This document shows, one piece after another, positions 18,612 to 27,477 of a DNA stretch of 64,000 nucleotides (positions are counted from its first letter, which is position 1; each line of letters opens with the position of its first letter). The DNA comes from Syntrophus sp964555065 (GTDB lineage Bacteria > Desulfobacterota > Syntrophia > Syntrophales > Syntrophaceae): positions 57,164 to 121,163 of the forward strand of contig CAZKRB010000001.1 of assembly GCA_964555065.1 (NCBI GenBank), read 5' to 3'. The notes under the pieces were generated by a model. That model made no database searches, was not told the DNA's origin, and saw nothing but the letters and a program-made list of their open reading frames with translations. Position numbers and translations under genes: made by a program.

Positions 18612-19166
18612 ATGAGACGTTTCCACTTCATGATGATTCACTGGTTAATCGTCGTATGCACCTTCGCTTTCGCAACTCCGGATCAAGCCGTAGCGGCATC
18701 CGCGGTGGAAATAAACCGCAGTGTCCGGATGGCCCTCCAAAATCTGAACAATCGATCCGCTTTGGCCAGGGAGTTAGGTAAAAAGGCAAAAGCCGTCCTC
18801 GTCTTTCCGGATATAAGGAAGGGAGGCTTCATCGCGGGGGGGCAGTATGGGGAAGGCGCCCTGCTCCAAGGCGGGAAGATCATCGCTTACTATAAGGTCA
18901 TCTCACCTTCTTATGGACCGGAATCGAGAATCCTCAAGTACGGCTATGCTCTGTTCTTCATGGCGGAGTCCGGCCAGGCTTATCTGGACCGGAGCAATGG
19001 GTGGGAACTCGGCACGACGCCGAACATTGCCATCATCGATACGGGCTCAGCGGTCGTGTCAAGCGCCGACGGCCAATCCGATGTGTATGCCTTCTTTTTC
19101 GATCAGTGGGGGCTGACCGCCAGCCTCGGCCTGCAGTACACGAAGATAACCAGGATCAAGAAATAA
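18612..19166 (+). CDS. SYLF/YSC84-domain exported protein, copy 2
   Basis: A 184-residue paralogue of the protein at 8698-9261. It has a signal peptide (cleavage near AVAAS) and a full SYLF domain with matching phrases: AKAVLVFPDIRKGGFIAGGQ, YGYALFFMAESGQAYLD and SDVYAFFFDQWGLTASLG. GGAGG precedes the ATG by ten bases. It follows the pseudogene and is on the opposite strand from copy 1, so the cassette was duplicated in inverted orientation. The frame is intact, which suggests this copy is still used. Confidence 0.85.
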   Translation: MRRFHFMMIHWLIVVCTFAFATPDQAVAASAVEINRSVRMALQNLNNRSALARELGKKAKAVLVFPDIRKGGFIAGGQYGEGALLQGGKIIAYYKVISPSYGPESRILKYGYALFFMAESGQAYLDRSNGWELGTTPNIAIIDTGSAVVSSADGQSDVYAFFFDQWGLTASLGLQYTKITRIKK

Positions 19167-19433
19167 ACAACGTCACTTACGACAGCCTCCATGAAAATCG
19201 TCACAGACGAGGAATCGGGGCAGCCGGTACGAATTTCGGGATTTCACAGGGAGAACGAGGAAAAACCCGGCAATAAAGGACCCGACCCTGACCGTTTCGA
19301 ATCGCTATACCGCACCGCTGCCGACAGTGGACGGATGGAAGCGGAGGAACGGTTTTGGCCTTTTGTTGTTGTCGAAGAGATCTGGGAACAGGCAAGGAAA
19401 GGATGGATCGAGGACACCCGAGGGAGGAGAGAG

Positions 19434-22181
19434 ATGGAGCGGAGAAGGCTCGATGAAACACGAGAGCAGAAGATCCCCTGGAAGAAGTGGGGTCCGTATC
19501 TGAGCGAGCGGCAATGGGGCACGGTTCGAGAGGATTACAGCGAAAACGGCGATGCCTGGAACTTCTTTACCCATGACCACGCCCGCTCCCGGGCCTACCG
19601 CTGGGGAGAAGATGGGTTGGGAGGGATCTCCGACGACAAGCAGCGGCTCTGCTTCGCCCTTTCATTGTGGAACGGCAGGGACCTGATTCTCAAGGAACGC
19701 CTCTTCGGCCTGACGAACAGTGAGGGGAACCACGGCGAGGACGTCAAGGAGTACTACTTCTACCTCGACAGCACGCCCACCCATTCCTACATGAAGTATC
19801 TCTATAAGTACCCCCAGGCGGCCTATCCCTACGCCAAACTGGTGGAGACGAACCGGCGGCGCAGCCGGGAAGAGATGGAGTACGAGCTGCTCGATACCGG
19901 CGTCTTTGACGAAGACCGCTACTTCGATGTCTTTGTGGAGTATGCCAAGGCCGGCCCGGAGGATATCCTGGTGCAGATCACCGCCATCAATCGGGGACCG
20001 GAGGCAGCCGAGTTGCAGGTGCTGCCGACGCTGTGGTTCCGAAACGACTGGGCGTCCTGGGTGGCCAGACCCTCGGAGAAGCCGGTGCTCAGACAGGTCG
20101 AGGGACCGGAAGGTACAAGCTCGGTGACGGCGATTCATCCACTCCTGGGCGCCTATTGCCTGTATTGCGAAGGAAACGTGCCGCTCCTCTTTACCGAGAA
20201 CGAAACGAACCATGCCCGGCTCGGCCTCGATTACCCGGACGCGGGCCCCTTCCTTAAGGATGGCATCAACAACTACGTGGTGAAGGGGGAGCAGAATGCG
20301 GTGAATCCCGAGAAGGCAGGGACGAAGGTGTCGGCGCAGTATCGGCTGAGAATCGCTCCCGGCCAGTCCGCCGCGATGCGGCTGCGCCTTTCGGACGCGG
20401 CTCCTGCCGGGAAGGAGACAACGCCTGAGGAGAATGGCTTTCCTTTCGGCCAGGGCTTCAGCGAAACCCTGGCCGAAAGGGTGCGGGAGGCGGATGCGTT
20501 CTATCGGTCCGTGACTCCACCCTCGGTTTCTCCCGATGCCGCCCATGTCATGCGTCAGGCCATCGCCGGGATGCTCTGGTCCAAGCAGTACTACTACCTC
20601 GATGCCGACCAGTGGCTGGAGGAACATCGCGCGCACCCCCTCCATTTGGGAAGCCGCCACTTCCGGAACCGGGATTGGTTCCACATGGTCAATGAGGATA
20701 TCATCTCCATGCCCGACAAATGGGAATATCCCTGGTACGCGGCCTGGGACCTCGCCTTCCACACCCTTCCGCTCTCGATCGTGGACCCGGACTTTGCCAA
20801 GGAGCAGATGGTGCTGATGTTCCAGCGGTACTACATCCATCCCAGCGGGCAGCTCCCCGCCTACGAGTGGAACTTCAGCGACGTCAATCCCCCGGTCCAT
20901 GCCTGGGCCACCCTCTTCCTTCACCGCACGGAACAGGCCCTGCGCGGCGAAGGGGATCTCGATTTCCTCAAGTCGTCCTTCAACAAACTCCTGCTGAACT
21001 TCACCTGGTGGGTGAACCGAAAGGATCGGTTCGGGAAGAACGTTTTCGACGGGGGCTTTCTCGGCCTCGACAACATCGGCGTCTTCGACCGCAGCGCCCC
21101 CCTTCCCACCGGAGGCTACCTGGAGCAGGCCGACGGAACGGCGTGGATGGCCCTTTTCACCCAGAACATGGCCGAGATCGCCATGGAGCTTGCCAGCTAT
21201 GATCCGGCGTACGAGGATCTGGCCTCCAAGTTTGTCGATCATTTTTTCTATATCGCGGCAGCGATGAATCAGCCCGGCGACAACGGCATGTGGGACGAAG
21301 AAGACGGCTTCTACTACGATCTGCTGCGACTCCCGGACGGCAGCGCCACCCGGCTCAAGGTGCGCTCCATGGTAGGGCTTCTGCCGCTGTGCGCCACGAC
21401 GGTGATGGAAAAGTGGCAGCGCGAGCGGGTGCCCCGGGCGATGTCGGCGCTGCTTGCCCGCCTGCAGCAGATGCCCGAGCTTCTGGACTCGATCCACCCC
21501 ACCGGCTCAGGTCACTACGGGGTCTATGAGAGGGGAATCGCCGCCCTGCTCAACCCGGAGCGGCTCCGCCGAATCCTCTCGAAGATGCTCGATGAGAACG
21601 AATTCCTGAGCCCCTACGGCATCCGCTCGCTCTCCAAGTTTCACGAGCGGCACCCCTATGTTCTGTATGCCGGAGGTCAGGAGTACCGGGTGAACTATCT
21701 TCCGGCGGAGTCGAACACAGGCATGTTCGGGGGAAACTCCAACTGGCGCGGCCCGATCTGGATGCCGGTGAATGTCATGATCATCCGGGGGCTCCTCAAC
21801 TTTTATCTCTATTACGGGGATTCTTTCCAGATCGAGTGTCCGACCGGTTCCGGCAGGATGATGAACCTCTTCGAAGTGAGCAAGGAGATCGCCGAGCGGT
21901 TGACGGGCATCTTCCTGTGCAATGAAGAGGGCAGACGGCCCGTCTACGGCGGCACGGAGAAATTCCAGGACGACCCCCACTGGCGCGACTTCATTCTTTT
22001 CTATGAGTATTTCCACGGGGAAAACGGCGCCGGACTCGGCGCCAGTCATCAGACGGGCTGGACCGGGCTGGTGGCGAAGCTCATCCAGCTCTTTGGCCTC
22101 CTCGATCCTCAGAAGGCCCTGGAGGTCGGCAAGGGGGCGGCCTTCATCCGCGAACAGCCGGAAGGAAAGGTGAAGAAATGA
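19434..22181 (+). CDS. GH63-like glucosidase (MGH1-type alpha/alpha-barrel)
   Basis: A 915-residue cytoplasmic glycoside hydrolase of the bacterial glucosidase group related to GH63. The N-terminal signature PYLSERQWGTVREDYS is followed by a beta-sandwich (about 90-330) and an (alpha/alpha)-barrel with RNRDWFHMVNEDIISMPDKW, WNFSDVNPPVHAWA and NWRGPIWMPVNVMIIRGL. The frame is open from an ATG at 19191, but I prefer 19434 because GGAGG lies five bases before it and family members start near here. The family acts on glucosylated or mannosylated small molecules and alpha-glucosides; substrate is not certain. It overlaps the next gene by four bases. Confidence 0.8.
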   Translation: MERRRLDETREQKIPWKKWGPYLSERQWGTVREDYSENGDAWNFFTHDHARSRAYRWGEDGLGGISDDKQRLCFALSLWNGRDLILKERLFGLTNSEGNHGEDVKEYYFYLDSTPTHSYMKYLYKYPQAAYPYAKLVETNRRRSREEMEYELLDTGVFDEDRYFDVFVEYAKAGPEDILVQITAINRGPEAAELQVLPTLWFRNDWASWVARPSEKPVLRQVEGPEGTSSVTAIHPLLGAYCLYCEGNVPLLFTENETNHARLGLDYPDAGPFLKDGINNYVVKGEQNAVNPEKAGTKVSAQYRLRIAPGQSAAMRLRLSDAAPAGKETTPEENGFPFGQGFSETLAERVREADAFYRSVTPPSVSPDAAHVMRQAIAGMLWSKQYYYLDADQWLEEHRAHPLHLGSRHFRNRDWFHMVNEDIISMPDKWEYPWYAAWDLAFHTLPLSIVDPDFAKEQMVLMFQRYYIHPSGQLPAYEWNFSDVNPPVHAWATLFLHRTEQALRGEGDLDFLKSSFNKLLLNFTWWVNRKDRFGKNVFDGGFLGLDNIGVFDRSAPLPTGGYLEQADGTAWMALFTQNMAEIAMELASYDPAYEDLASKFVDHFFYIAAAMNQPGDNGMWDEEDGFYYDLLRLPDGSATRLKVRSMVGLLPLCATTVMEKWQRERVPRAMSALLARLQQMPELLDSIHPTGSGHYGVYERGIAALLNPERLRRILSKMLDENEFLSPYGIRSLSKFHERHPYVLYAGGQEYRVNYLPAESNTGMFGGNSNWRGPIWMPVNVMIIRGLLNFYLYYGDSFQIECPTGSGRMMNLFEVSKEIAERLTGIFLCNEEGRRPVYGGTEKFQDDPHWRDFILFYEYFHGENGAGLGASHQTGWTGLVAKLIQLFGLLDPQKALEVGKGAAFIREQPEGKVKK

Positions 22182-23662
22182 AACTCTGGCCGAAACACCC
22201 CGTGATCTATGAGATCAATACCTGGGTCTGGCTGCAGGAATTAAGTCAAAAATACGAAAGCCCGGTGACTTTGAGTAAGGTGCCCGTCGAGGAGTGGGAC
22301 GGCCTTGCCGATCTGCAGCTTGATGCCGTCTGGTTCATGGGCGTCTGGGAGCGGAGCCCGGCAGGCATCGCCATTGCGAATCGGAATGAGGGGCTTCTTG
22401 AAGACTTCCGGCGGGCTCTTCCCGACTTTCGCCTCGAAGATAATGTGGGCTCGCCGTATTGTATTCGACGGTACGCGGTGGACAGACGCCTGGGAGGCGC
22501 GAGAGGCCTGGCCGGTGCCCGAAAGGAACTCGCCAAACGGGGGATCCGGCTGATCCTCGATTTCGTCCCCAATCACGTGGCGCCGGACCACCCCTGGGTC
22601 AAGGGGCATCCGGAGTACTTTATCCAGGGGAGCGCCGATGATGTGCAGCGGGATCCGGCGTCCTTTATCGAAGCAGGGGGAAAGGTCTTCGCATGCGGCC
22701 GGGATCCCTACTTTCCGGCCTGGCCGGATGTGCTGCAGTTAAATGCCTTTCAAGCGGGTCTCCGGGAGGCGGTCATCGAGACTCTTTCGGACATCGCCGG
22801 CCGGTGCGACGGGGTGCGCTGCGACATGGCCATGCTTGTCATCAACTCCGTCTTTGAACGCACCTGGGGTGACCGTGCGGGACAAACGCCGACAACAGAA
22901 TACTGGCGGGAAATCATTGGCGCCGTCAAGGACAGGCACCGGGATTTCCTCTTCCTGGCCGAGGCATACTGGGACCTCGAATGGGATCTCCAGCAGCAGG
23001 GGTTTGACTACTGTTACGACAAGCGCCTGTACGACCGACTGGAACAGGGTGCCGCGGAGAGTGTGCGGCGACACCTCTGCGCGGATGGTGCCTACCAGGA
23101 CAAACTGGTGCGCTTTATCGAAAATCACGATGAGCCCCGCGCTCTTTCGGTCTTTTCTTCCCGGAAGGAGCGGGCCGCCGCCCTAACCATTGCCACGATT
23201 CCGGGAGCCAGACTGTTTCATGAAGGGCAGTTCGAGGGCAGAAAGATCCGGCTTCCCGTTTTTCTGGGCCGCCGTCCTGTCGAACCGGTCGACCCGGATC
23301 TCCAGGCTTTCTACCGGGAACTGCTGAAAATCGGTTCCTTTGAGGGAATCCGCAATGGCAGCTGGCAGCTCTGTGAGCGAACCGGCTGGCCGGACAATCC
23401 AAGTTTCCGGAACCTCGTTGTCTGGTGCTGGCGCGGAGCAGAGGAGGATCACCTGATCATCGTGAATCTCTCGGAGGAGGGCGCCCAGGGACTGGTTCGG
23501 CTGCCCTGGGGCGAGCTGAAGGGCAGGAACTGGCAGATCAGGGATTTCTTTACCGGGGAACGGTACGAGCGCAACGGGGAAGAGATGTGCAGCCCGGGTC
23601 TCTACGTGGATCTCCCCCCCTGGGGATTTCACTTTCTGACGGGATGGACGCCGGTGGAGTGA
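22178..23662 (+). CDS. GH13 alpha-amylase family enzyme
   Basis: A 494-residue GH13 enzyme with a full TIM barrel. Conserved sites are visible: the beta-4 nucleophile Asp in CDGVRCDMAML (about residue 217), the acid/base Glu in FLFLAEAYWDLEW (about 264), and the stabilising Asp in FIENHDEPRA (about 317). Region I is LILDFVPNHVAPDHPW. No signal peptide is present, so it acts in the cytoplasm on alpha-glucans or maltodextrins. The exact specificity (amylase, or transferase) is not resolved by sequence reading. The ATGA overlap with the GH63-like gene implies one operon. Confidence 0.85.
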   Translation: MKLWPKHPVIYEINTWVWLQELSQKYESPVTLSKVPVEEWDGLADLQLDAVWFMGVWERSPAGIAIANRNEGLLEDFRRALPDFRLEDNVGSPYCIRRYAVDRRLGGARGLAGARKELAKRGIRLILDFVPNHVAPDHPWVKGHPEYFIQGSADDVQRDPASFIEAGGKVFACGRDPYFPAWPDVLQLNAFQAGLREAVIETLSDIAGRCDGVRCDMAMLVINSVFERTWGDRAGQTPTTEYWREIIGAVKDRHRDFLFLAEAYWDLEWDLQQQGFDYCYDKRLYDRLEQGAAESVRRHLCADGAYQDKLVRFIENHDEPRALSVFSSRKERAAALTIATIPGARLFHEGQFEGRKIRLPVFLGRRPVEPVDPDLQAFYRELLKIGSFEGIRNGSWQLCERTGWPDNPSFRNLVVWCWRGAEEDHLIIVNLSEEGAQGLVRLPWGELKGRNWQIRDFFTGERYERNGEEMCSPGLYVDLPPWGFHFLTGWTPVE

Positions 23663-23719
23663 GGTGTCTGTGAAATCTCATTTCTCAGTCCCGCCCCATC
23701 CTCAAAAGGGAGAAACGGT

Positions 23720-25216
23720 GTGAAACGAAGAGGAAGCGGCCTCTTGCTCCATGTAACGTCTCTGCCTTCCGTCCACGGCATCGGGGACCTGGGGCCGGCG
23801 GCCTATGCCTTCGTGGAGTTTCTCGTCAAGAGCCGGCAAAGCTACTGGCAGATTCTTCCCCTGAATCCCACAGACCCCACTTATCAGAACTCCCCCTACA
23901 GCGGTCTTTCCGCTTTTGCCGGCAATCCGCTCATGATCAGCCCGGAATTGCTTGTGCAGGAGAATTATCTGAAAAGTGAAGACATCGCCTCGCCCCCGCA
24001 ATTCCCACCCGAGCGCGTTGACTTTCCCACGGTCCTCTCTTATAAAAAACCCCTGCTCCACGTGGCCCTGAATCGCTTTAAGAAGCGGAAAGACAGAGGC
24101 GACTACGAGCGATTCTGTGCCGAAAATTCCGATTGGCTTGATGATTTTTCCCTTTTTGCCGCCCTGAGGGATCATTTCCGGGAACCTTCATGGGACCGGT
24201 GGCCGAGCGAGCTGCGGGACCGGAAGCCTGAGGCCATGGAGGAAATGGGGAAGGTTCTCCAGGAGAGAATTGAGGGGGAAAAATTCTTCCAGTTCCTCTT
24301 TTTCAAACAGTGGGACGCCCTCAAGAGCTTCTGTCATTCCTCCGGCATCCAGATGATCGGCGACATCCCGATCTATGTTGCCCACGGCAGCGCCGATGTC
24401 TGGTCAAATCCGGAATGCTTCAAGCTGAATCGACGGAAAAGGCCCAGCATGGTTTCCGGTGCGCCCCCCGATCTTTTTTTTGGTGCGGGTCAAGTGTGGG
24501 GAACGCCTGTTTACCGGTGGGAGGTGTTGAAGGATACCGGTTATGCGTGGTGGTGCAGGCGGCTGGAGCATAACCTCCGGCTTCATGACTTCCTCCGGCT
24601 CGATCATTTCCGGGGGCTGGTCGCCTACTGGGAAGTGCCGGCGGGCAGCAAGACCGGCGCTGCCGGCCATTGGGCGGAGGCGCCTGCAACGGATTTCTTT
24701 CACGTCCTGTTCCGAAAGTTTTCCTGTCTGCCCCTGATTGCGGAGGACCTGGGGATGATTACCGCGGACGTCAGGGAATTGATGAGCCGCTTCGGCATCC
24801 CCGGCATGCGTCCCCTGATCGAGGCGTTCAGTGGCAATCCCGCCGGGAGCATTGCGGCGCCCCATCAGGTCGAGCGGAATTCCGTGGCCTATACCGGGAC
24901 CCATGATTTCAATACGGTCCGGGGATGGTTCGAAAACGAGGCAACGCCGAAAAACAAAGAGGCCCTGTTTCGTTACCTCGGCCGCCCGGTATCCGCTGAA
25001 GAGGTTCCTTGGGAGTTCATCCGGCTGGCCATGATGTCCGCCGCAGAGACGGTCATCATCCCCCTGCAGGATGTTCTCGGTCTGGACGGAAGAGCTCGGA
25101 TGAACCGGCCGGGCACAATTTCCGGAAACTGGGAGTGGCGCTATTATCCGGAAGGGCTGACGCCGTCCATAGCCGAAAAGCTCAGGGAAATGACCGAAAT
25201 TTATGGCAGAGAATGA
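23720..25216 (+). CDS. malQ: 4-alpha-glucanotransferase (amylomaltase)
   Basis: A 498-residue GH77 enzyme that transfers alpha-1,4-glucan chains and releases glucose from maltodextrins. The start GTG follows GGGAG. Family signatures include RGSGLLLHVTSLPS at the N-terminus, NPLMISPELL, the Asp nucleophile region LRLDHFRGLVAYW, the Glu in LIAEDLG and the Asp in YTGTHDFNT. Length is normal. It sits between the GH13 enzyme and glucokinase, which would phosphorylate the glucose it frees, so the three make a functional chain. Confidence 0.94.
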   Translation: MKRRGSGLLLHVTSLPSVHGIGDLGPAAYAFVEFLVKSRQSYWQILPLNPTDPTYQNSPYSGLSAFAGNPLMISPELLVQENYLKSEDIASPPQFPPERVDFPTVLSYKKPLLHVALNRFKKRKDRGDYERFCAENSDWLDDFSLFAALRDHFREPSWDRWPSELRDRKPEAMEEMGKVLQERIEGEKFFQFLFFKQWDALKSFCHSSGIQMIGDIPIYVAHGSADVWSNPECFKLNRRKRPSMVSGAPPDLFFGAGQVWGTPVYRWEVLKDTGYAWWCRRLEHNLRLHDFLRLDHFRGLVAYWEVPAGSKTGAAGHWAEAPATDFFHVLFRKFSCLPLIAEDLGMITADVRELMSRFGIPGMRPLIEAFSGNPAGSIAAPHQVERNSVAYTGTHDFNTVRGWFENEATPKNKEALFRYLGRPVSAEEVPWEFIRLAMMSAAETVIIPLQDVLGLDGRARMNRPGTISGNWEWRYYPEGLTPSIAEKLREMTEIYGRE

Positions 25217-25275
25217 ATTTGTCTGCCATAAGAACTCCGGAACAGGAAACGGATGTTATCAAGGAGGAAGATCGG

Positions 25276-26256
25276 ATGAAGGTTCTGGCAGGAGATATCG
25301 GAGGCACGTACACGCGGCTTGCCTATTTCGAAGCAGGCGGCGACGAGTTGACCCTGCTGGTCGAGGGGCGCTTTCCGAGCCGAAAAGCGGGCAGCCTGGA
25401 AGAGATTGTCGGAAACTTCAGCGTTGAGCAGGGATTGACGGTGGAGCGGGCCTGTTTCGGAATCGCAGGTCCGATCCGGCATGGCGCCGTCCGGACGCCG
25501 AACCTTCCCTGGAGTGTGACGGCGGATGCGTTGTCCCGTGCTTTGGGGATTCCCGAGGTCAAGCTGATCAACGACCTGGAGGCGCATGTTTACGGAATCG
25601 ATCTTCTGGGGCCGGAGGACTTCGAGGTCCTTAATCGGGGAGTTCCCACCCCCACCGGAACCATCGCCCTGGTCTCGGCAGGAACCGGCCTGGGAGAGGC
25701 GGTGGCTTACTGGGATGGCGCCGCCCATCAGCCCTATCCCAGTGAGGGGGGGCACGCCGACTTCGCGCCCCGCAGCGAAATCGAGGCGGAACTGCTCCTC
25801 TTCCTGCGCGAGGAATTCGGGCGGGTCAGCGCGGAACGGGTTTTGTCCGGCCCCGGACTGCGGAACCTCTACCGGTTCCTGAAGGATGCGCGCCATCTGT
25901 CTGAAGGGCCTGGAGTTGCATCGGAAATGCTGGTGAATGACCCTCCGGCGGTTATCACCCGGGCGGCCCTGGCGGGTCATTGCCCCCTCTGCGAACAGGC
26001 CCTGGATCTCTTCGTTTCTCTCTATGGAGCGGAGGCGGGAAACGTGGCGCTGCGATACCTCGCCACCGGCGGCGTTTATCTGGGAGGAGGAATCGCCCCG
26101 AAGATCATCAAGCGGCTGAAAGGACCGGGTTTCATGCTCGCTTTTTCCGCCAAGGGACGACTGAGCCCGCTTTTGGAAACGATCCCGGTTAAGGTCATTC
26201 TCAACGAACGGAGTGCCCTGCTGGGCGCAGGCCGCTGTGCCGCAAGGGAAATCTGA
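25276..26256 (+). CDS. glk: Glucokinase
   Basis: A 326-residue glucokinase of the Glk (not ROK) type, converting glucose to glucose-6-phosphate with ATP. Motifs are the phosphate-binding opening VLAGDIGGTYTRLAYF, the sugar-binding region LINDLEAHVYG, GTIALVSAGTGLGEA and GGVYLGGGIAPKII. AGGAGG lies just upstream of the ATG at 25276; longer versions of the frame run into malQ and are not credible. It follows malQ by 59 bases and completes glucan-to-G6P conversion. Confidence 0.93.
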   Translation: MKVLAGDIGGTYTRLAYFEAGGDELTLLVEGRFPSRKAGSLEEIVGNFSVEQGLTVERACFGIAGPIRHGAVRTPNLPWSVTADALSRALGIPEVKLINDLEAHVYGIDLLGPEDFEVLNRGVPTPTGTIALVSAGTGLGEAVAYWDGAAHQPYPSEGGHADFAPRSEIEAELLLFLREEFGRVSAERVLSGPGLRNLYRFLKDARHLSEGPGVASEMLVNDPPAVITRAALAGHCPLCEQALDLFVSLYGAEAGNVALRYLATGGVYLGGGIAPKIIKRLKGPGFMLAFSAKGRLSPLLETIPVKVILNERSALLGAGRCAAREI

Positions 26257-26283
26257 AGAAAGAATTCCTCATCCACCTCCCCG

Positions 26284-26333
26284 GGCCGCCCGATCCCCGG
26301 ATCGCTCTAAGGGCCGGACGGAGGCGGCCTTTG
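26284..26333 (+). terminator. Possible terminator after glk
   Basis: A composite stem: outer arms GGCCGCC (26284-26290) and GGCGGCC (26323-26329), with an inner CGATCC/GGATCG hairpin. It is followed only by a short TTTG, so termination strength is doubtful. It falls 28 bases after the glk stop codon, where the operon could end. Confidence 0.35.
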
Positions 26334-26403
26334 TCCGTGACGCTCCGAAATGGTAAAGGAACACGGTGAAACTGAAAAATTCGGTATTTGAAGGAGACAA
26401 CGC

Positions 26404-26592
26404 ATGAACCTGCTGCAACTTCTTATCCTGATCGCCGCCGCGGTCGCTGCCGGCTGGATCGTCTGGCAGGACCTTCCCCTGGAGATCCCCTTGGTCGTCT
26501 TCAAGGCACTGATGCTGGTTGTCAAACTGTTCATCTTACTGGCCCTGGCCGTTGCCGCGTACCTGTTTGCCGGACGGATGAAGCGCTCCTGA
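26404..26592 (+). CDS. Small two-helix membrane protein
   Basis: A 62-residue protein with two hydrophobic segments, LLILIAAAVAAGWIVW (about 5-21) and LVVFKALMLVVKLFILLALAVAAYLF (about 30-55, quoted as two parts VFKALMLVVK and LFILLALAVAAYLF), ending in RMKRS. AAGGAGA lies a suitable distance before the ATG, which supports translation. I do not recognise a family. It is the last rightward gene before the convergent gpmA remnant. It could be a membrane anchor or a regulator of a membrane enzyme, but nothing in the sequence says which. Confidence 0.6.
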   Translation: MNLLQLLILIAAAVAAGWIVWQDLPLEIPLVVFKALMLVVKLFILLALAVAAYLFAGRMKRS

Positions 26593-26673
26593 AGGGAGGG
26601 ATGGGAGCCGTAAGGGATTCCCCCCCAGCATGCCGGGCGGTCCATCCAACTTTCCCTCCGGGCGGAGGGGCGT

Positions 26674-27419
26674 TCATCTTTTGTTCTGCTGGTCTGCTGC
26701 GGACCGGGCTGACTTTTTTGCCGCTTCCTGATCGCCGAGGTCGTATCTTCGAATCGGCTGCATATCGTCCTCGATCTCGTAGACCCACGGTCTTCCCGTC
26801 GGAATATTTAATTCCGCAAGCTCCTCGTCAGGGATGCGGTCCGCATATTTAATCAGGCCCCGCAGGGTATTTCCGTGGGCAACGAGAAGCACCCGCTTCC
26901 CCGCCCGGATGGCCGGTCCGATCCTCTCCTGCGCATAGGGGGTAAAACGATCCAACGTGTTTTTCAGGGATTCTGTTGACGGGAGATCACCGGGGTGGAG
27001 TCCGGCGTATTTCGGATCATGACGGGGGTGGCGCGGATCATCCGCCGTGAGCGCCGGGGGCGGCACGTCAAAGCTGCGCCGCCAGAGCTTCACCCGCTCC
27101 TCACCGAGTTCCTCCTCTGCATCGCTCTTGTAAGCCCCTGAAGGGCGCCGTAGTGGCGCTCGTTCAGGCGCCAATTCTTCAGGACAGGGATCCACATGAG
27201 GTCCATCTCCTCGAGTACAATCCAGAGGGTCTTGATCGCCCGCTTGAGCACAGAGGTGAAGGCGGCGTCGAAGACGTACCCTCCCTCCCGCAGGAGCCTT
27301 CCGGCCTCCCGGGCCTCCTCGATTCCCTTTTCCGAAAGCGGCACATCCGTCCAGCCGGTAAAGCGGTTTTCTTTGTTCCATGCGCTTTCTCCATGCCGCA
27401 GCAAGACGAGCGTTTTCAT
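26674..27419 (-). pseudogene. gpmA: Phosphoglycerate mutase (2,3-BPG-dependent), frameshifted
   Basis: The N-terminal half reads MKTLVLLRHGESAWNKENRF with the catalytic RHG, through LNERHYGALQGL, in one frame. The rest continues in another frame as SDAEEELGEERVKLWRRSFD to LLVAHGNTLRGLIKY and the C-terminus. Restoring one base near 27131 gives ...QGLNKSDAEEE... and a 248-residue protein, exactly the usual GpmA length. Everything else is well conserved, so this is either a very recent inactivation or a sequencing error. The enzyme would interconvert 3- and 2-phosphoglycerate, upstream of pyruvate kinase, whose gene lies just before it. Confidence 0.85.
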
Positions 27420-27477
27420 TTCCTGCCTCCTCCATTGCCGCCTTGTTATTCCTTTGAATGCACCCTGGCATCAGTGA

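Noticed and set aside
26674..27419. Two separate genes in place of gpmA
   Set aside because: Both pieces align end to end with one phosphoglycerate mutase once a single base is restored, so one broken gene is the simpler reading.
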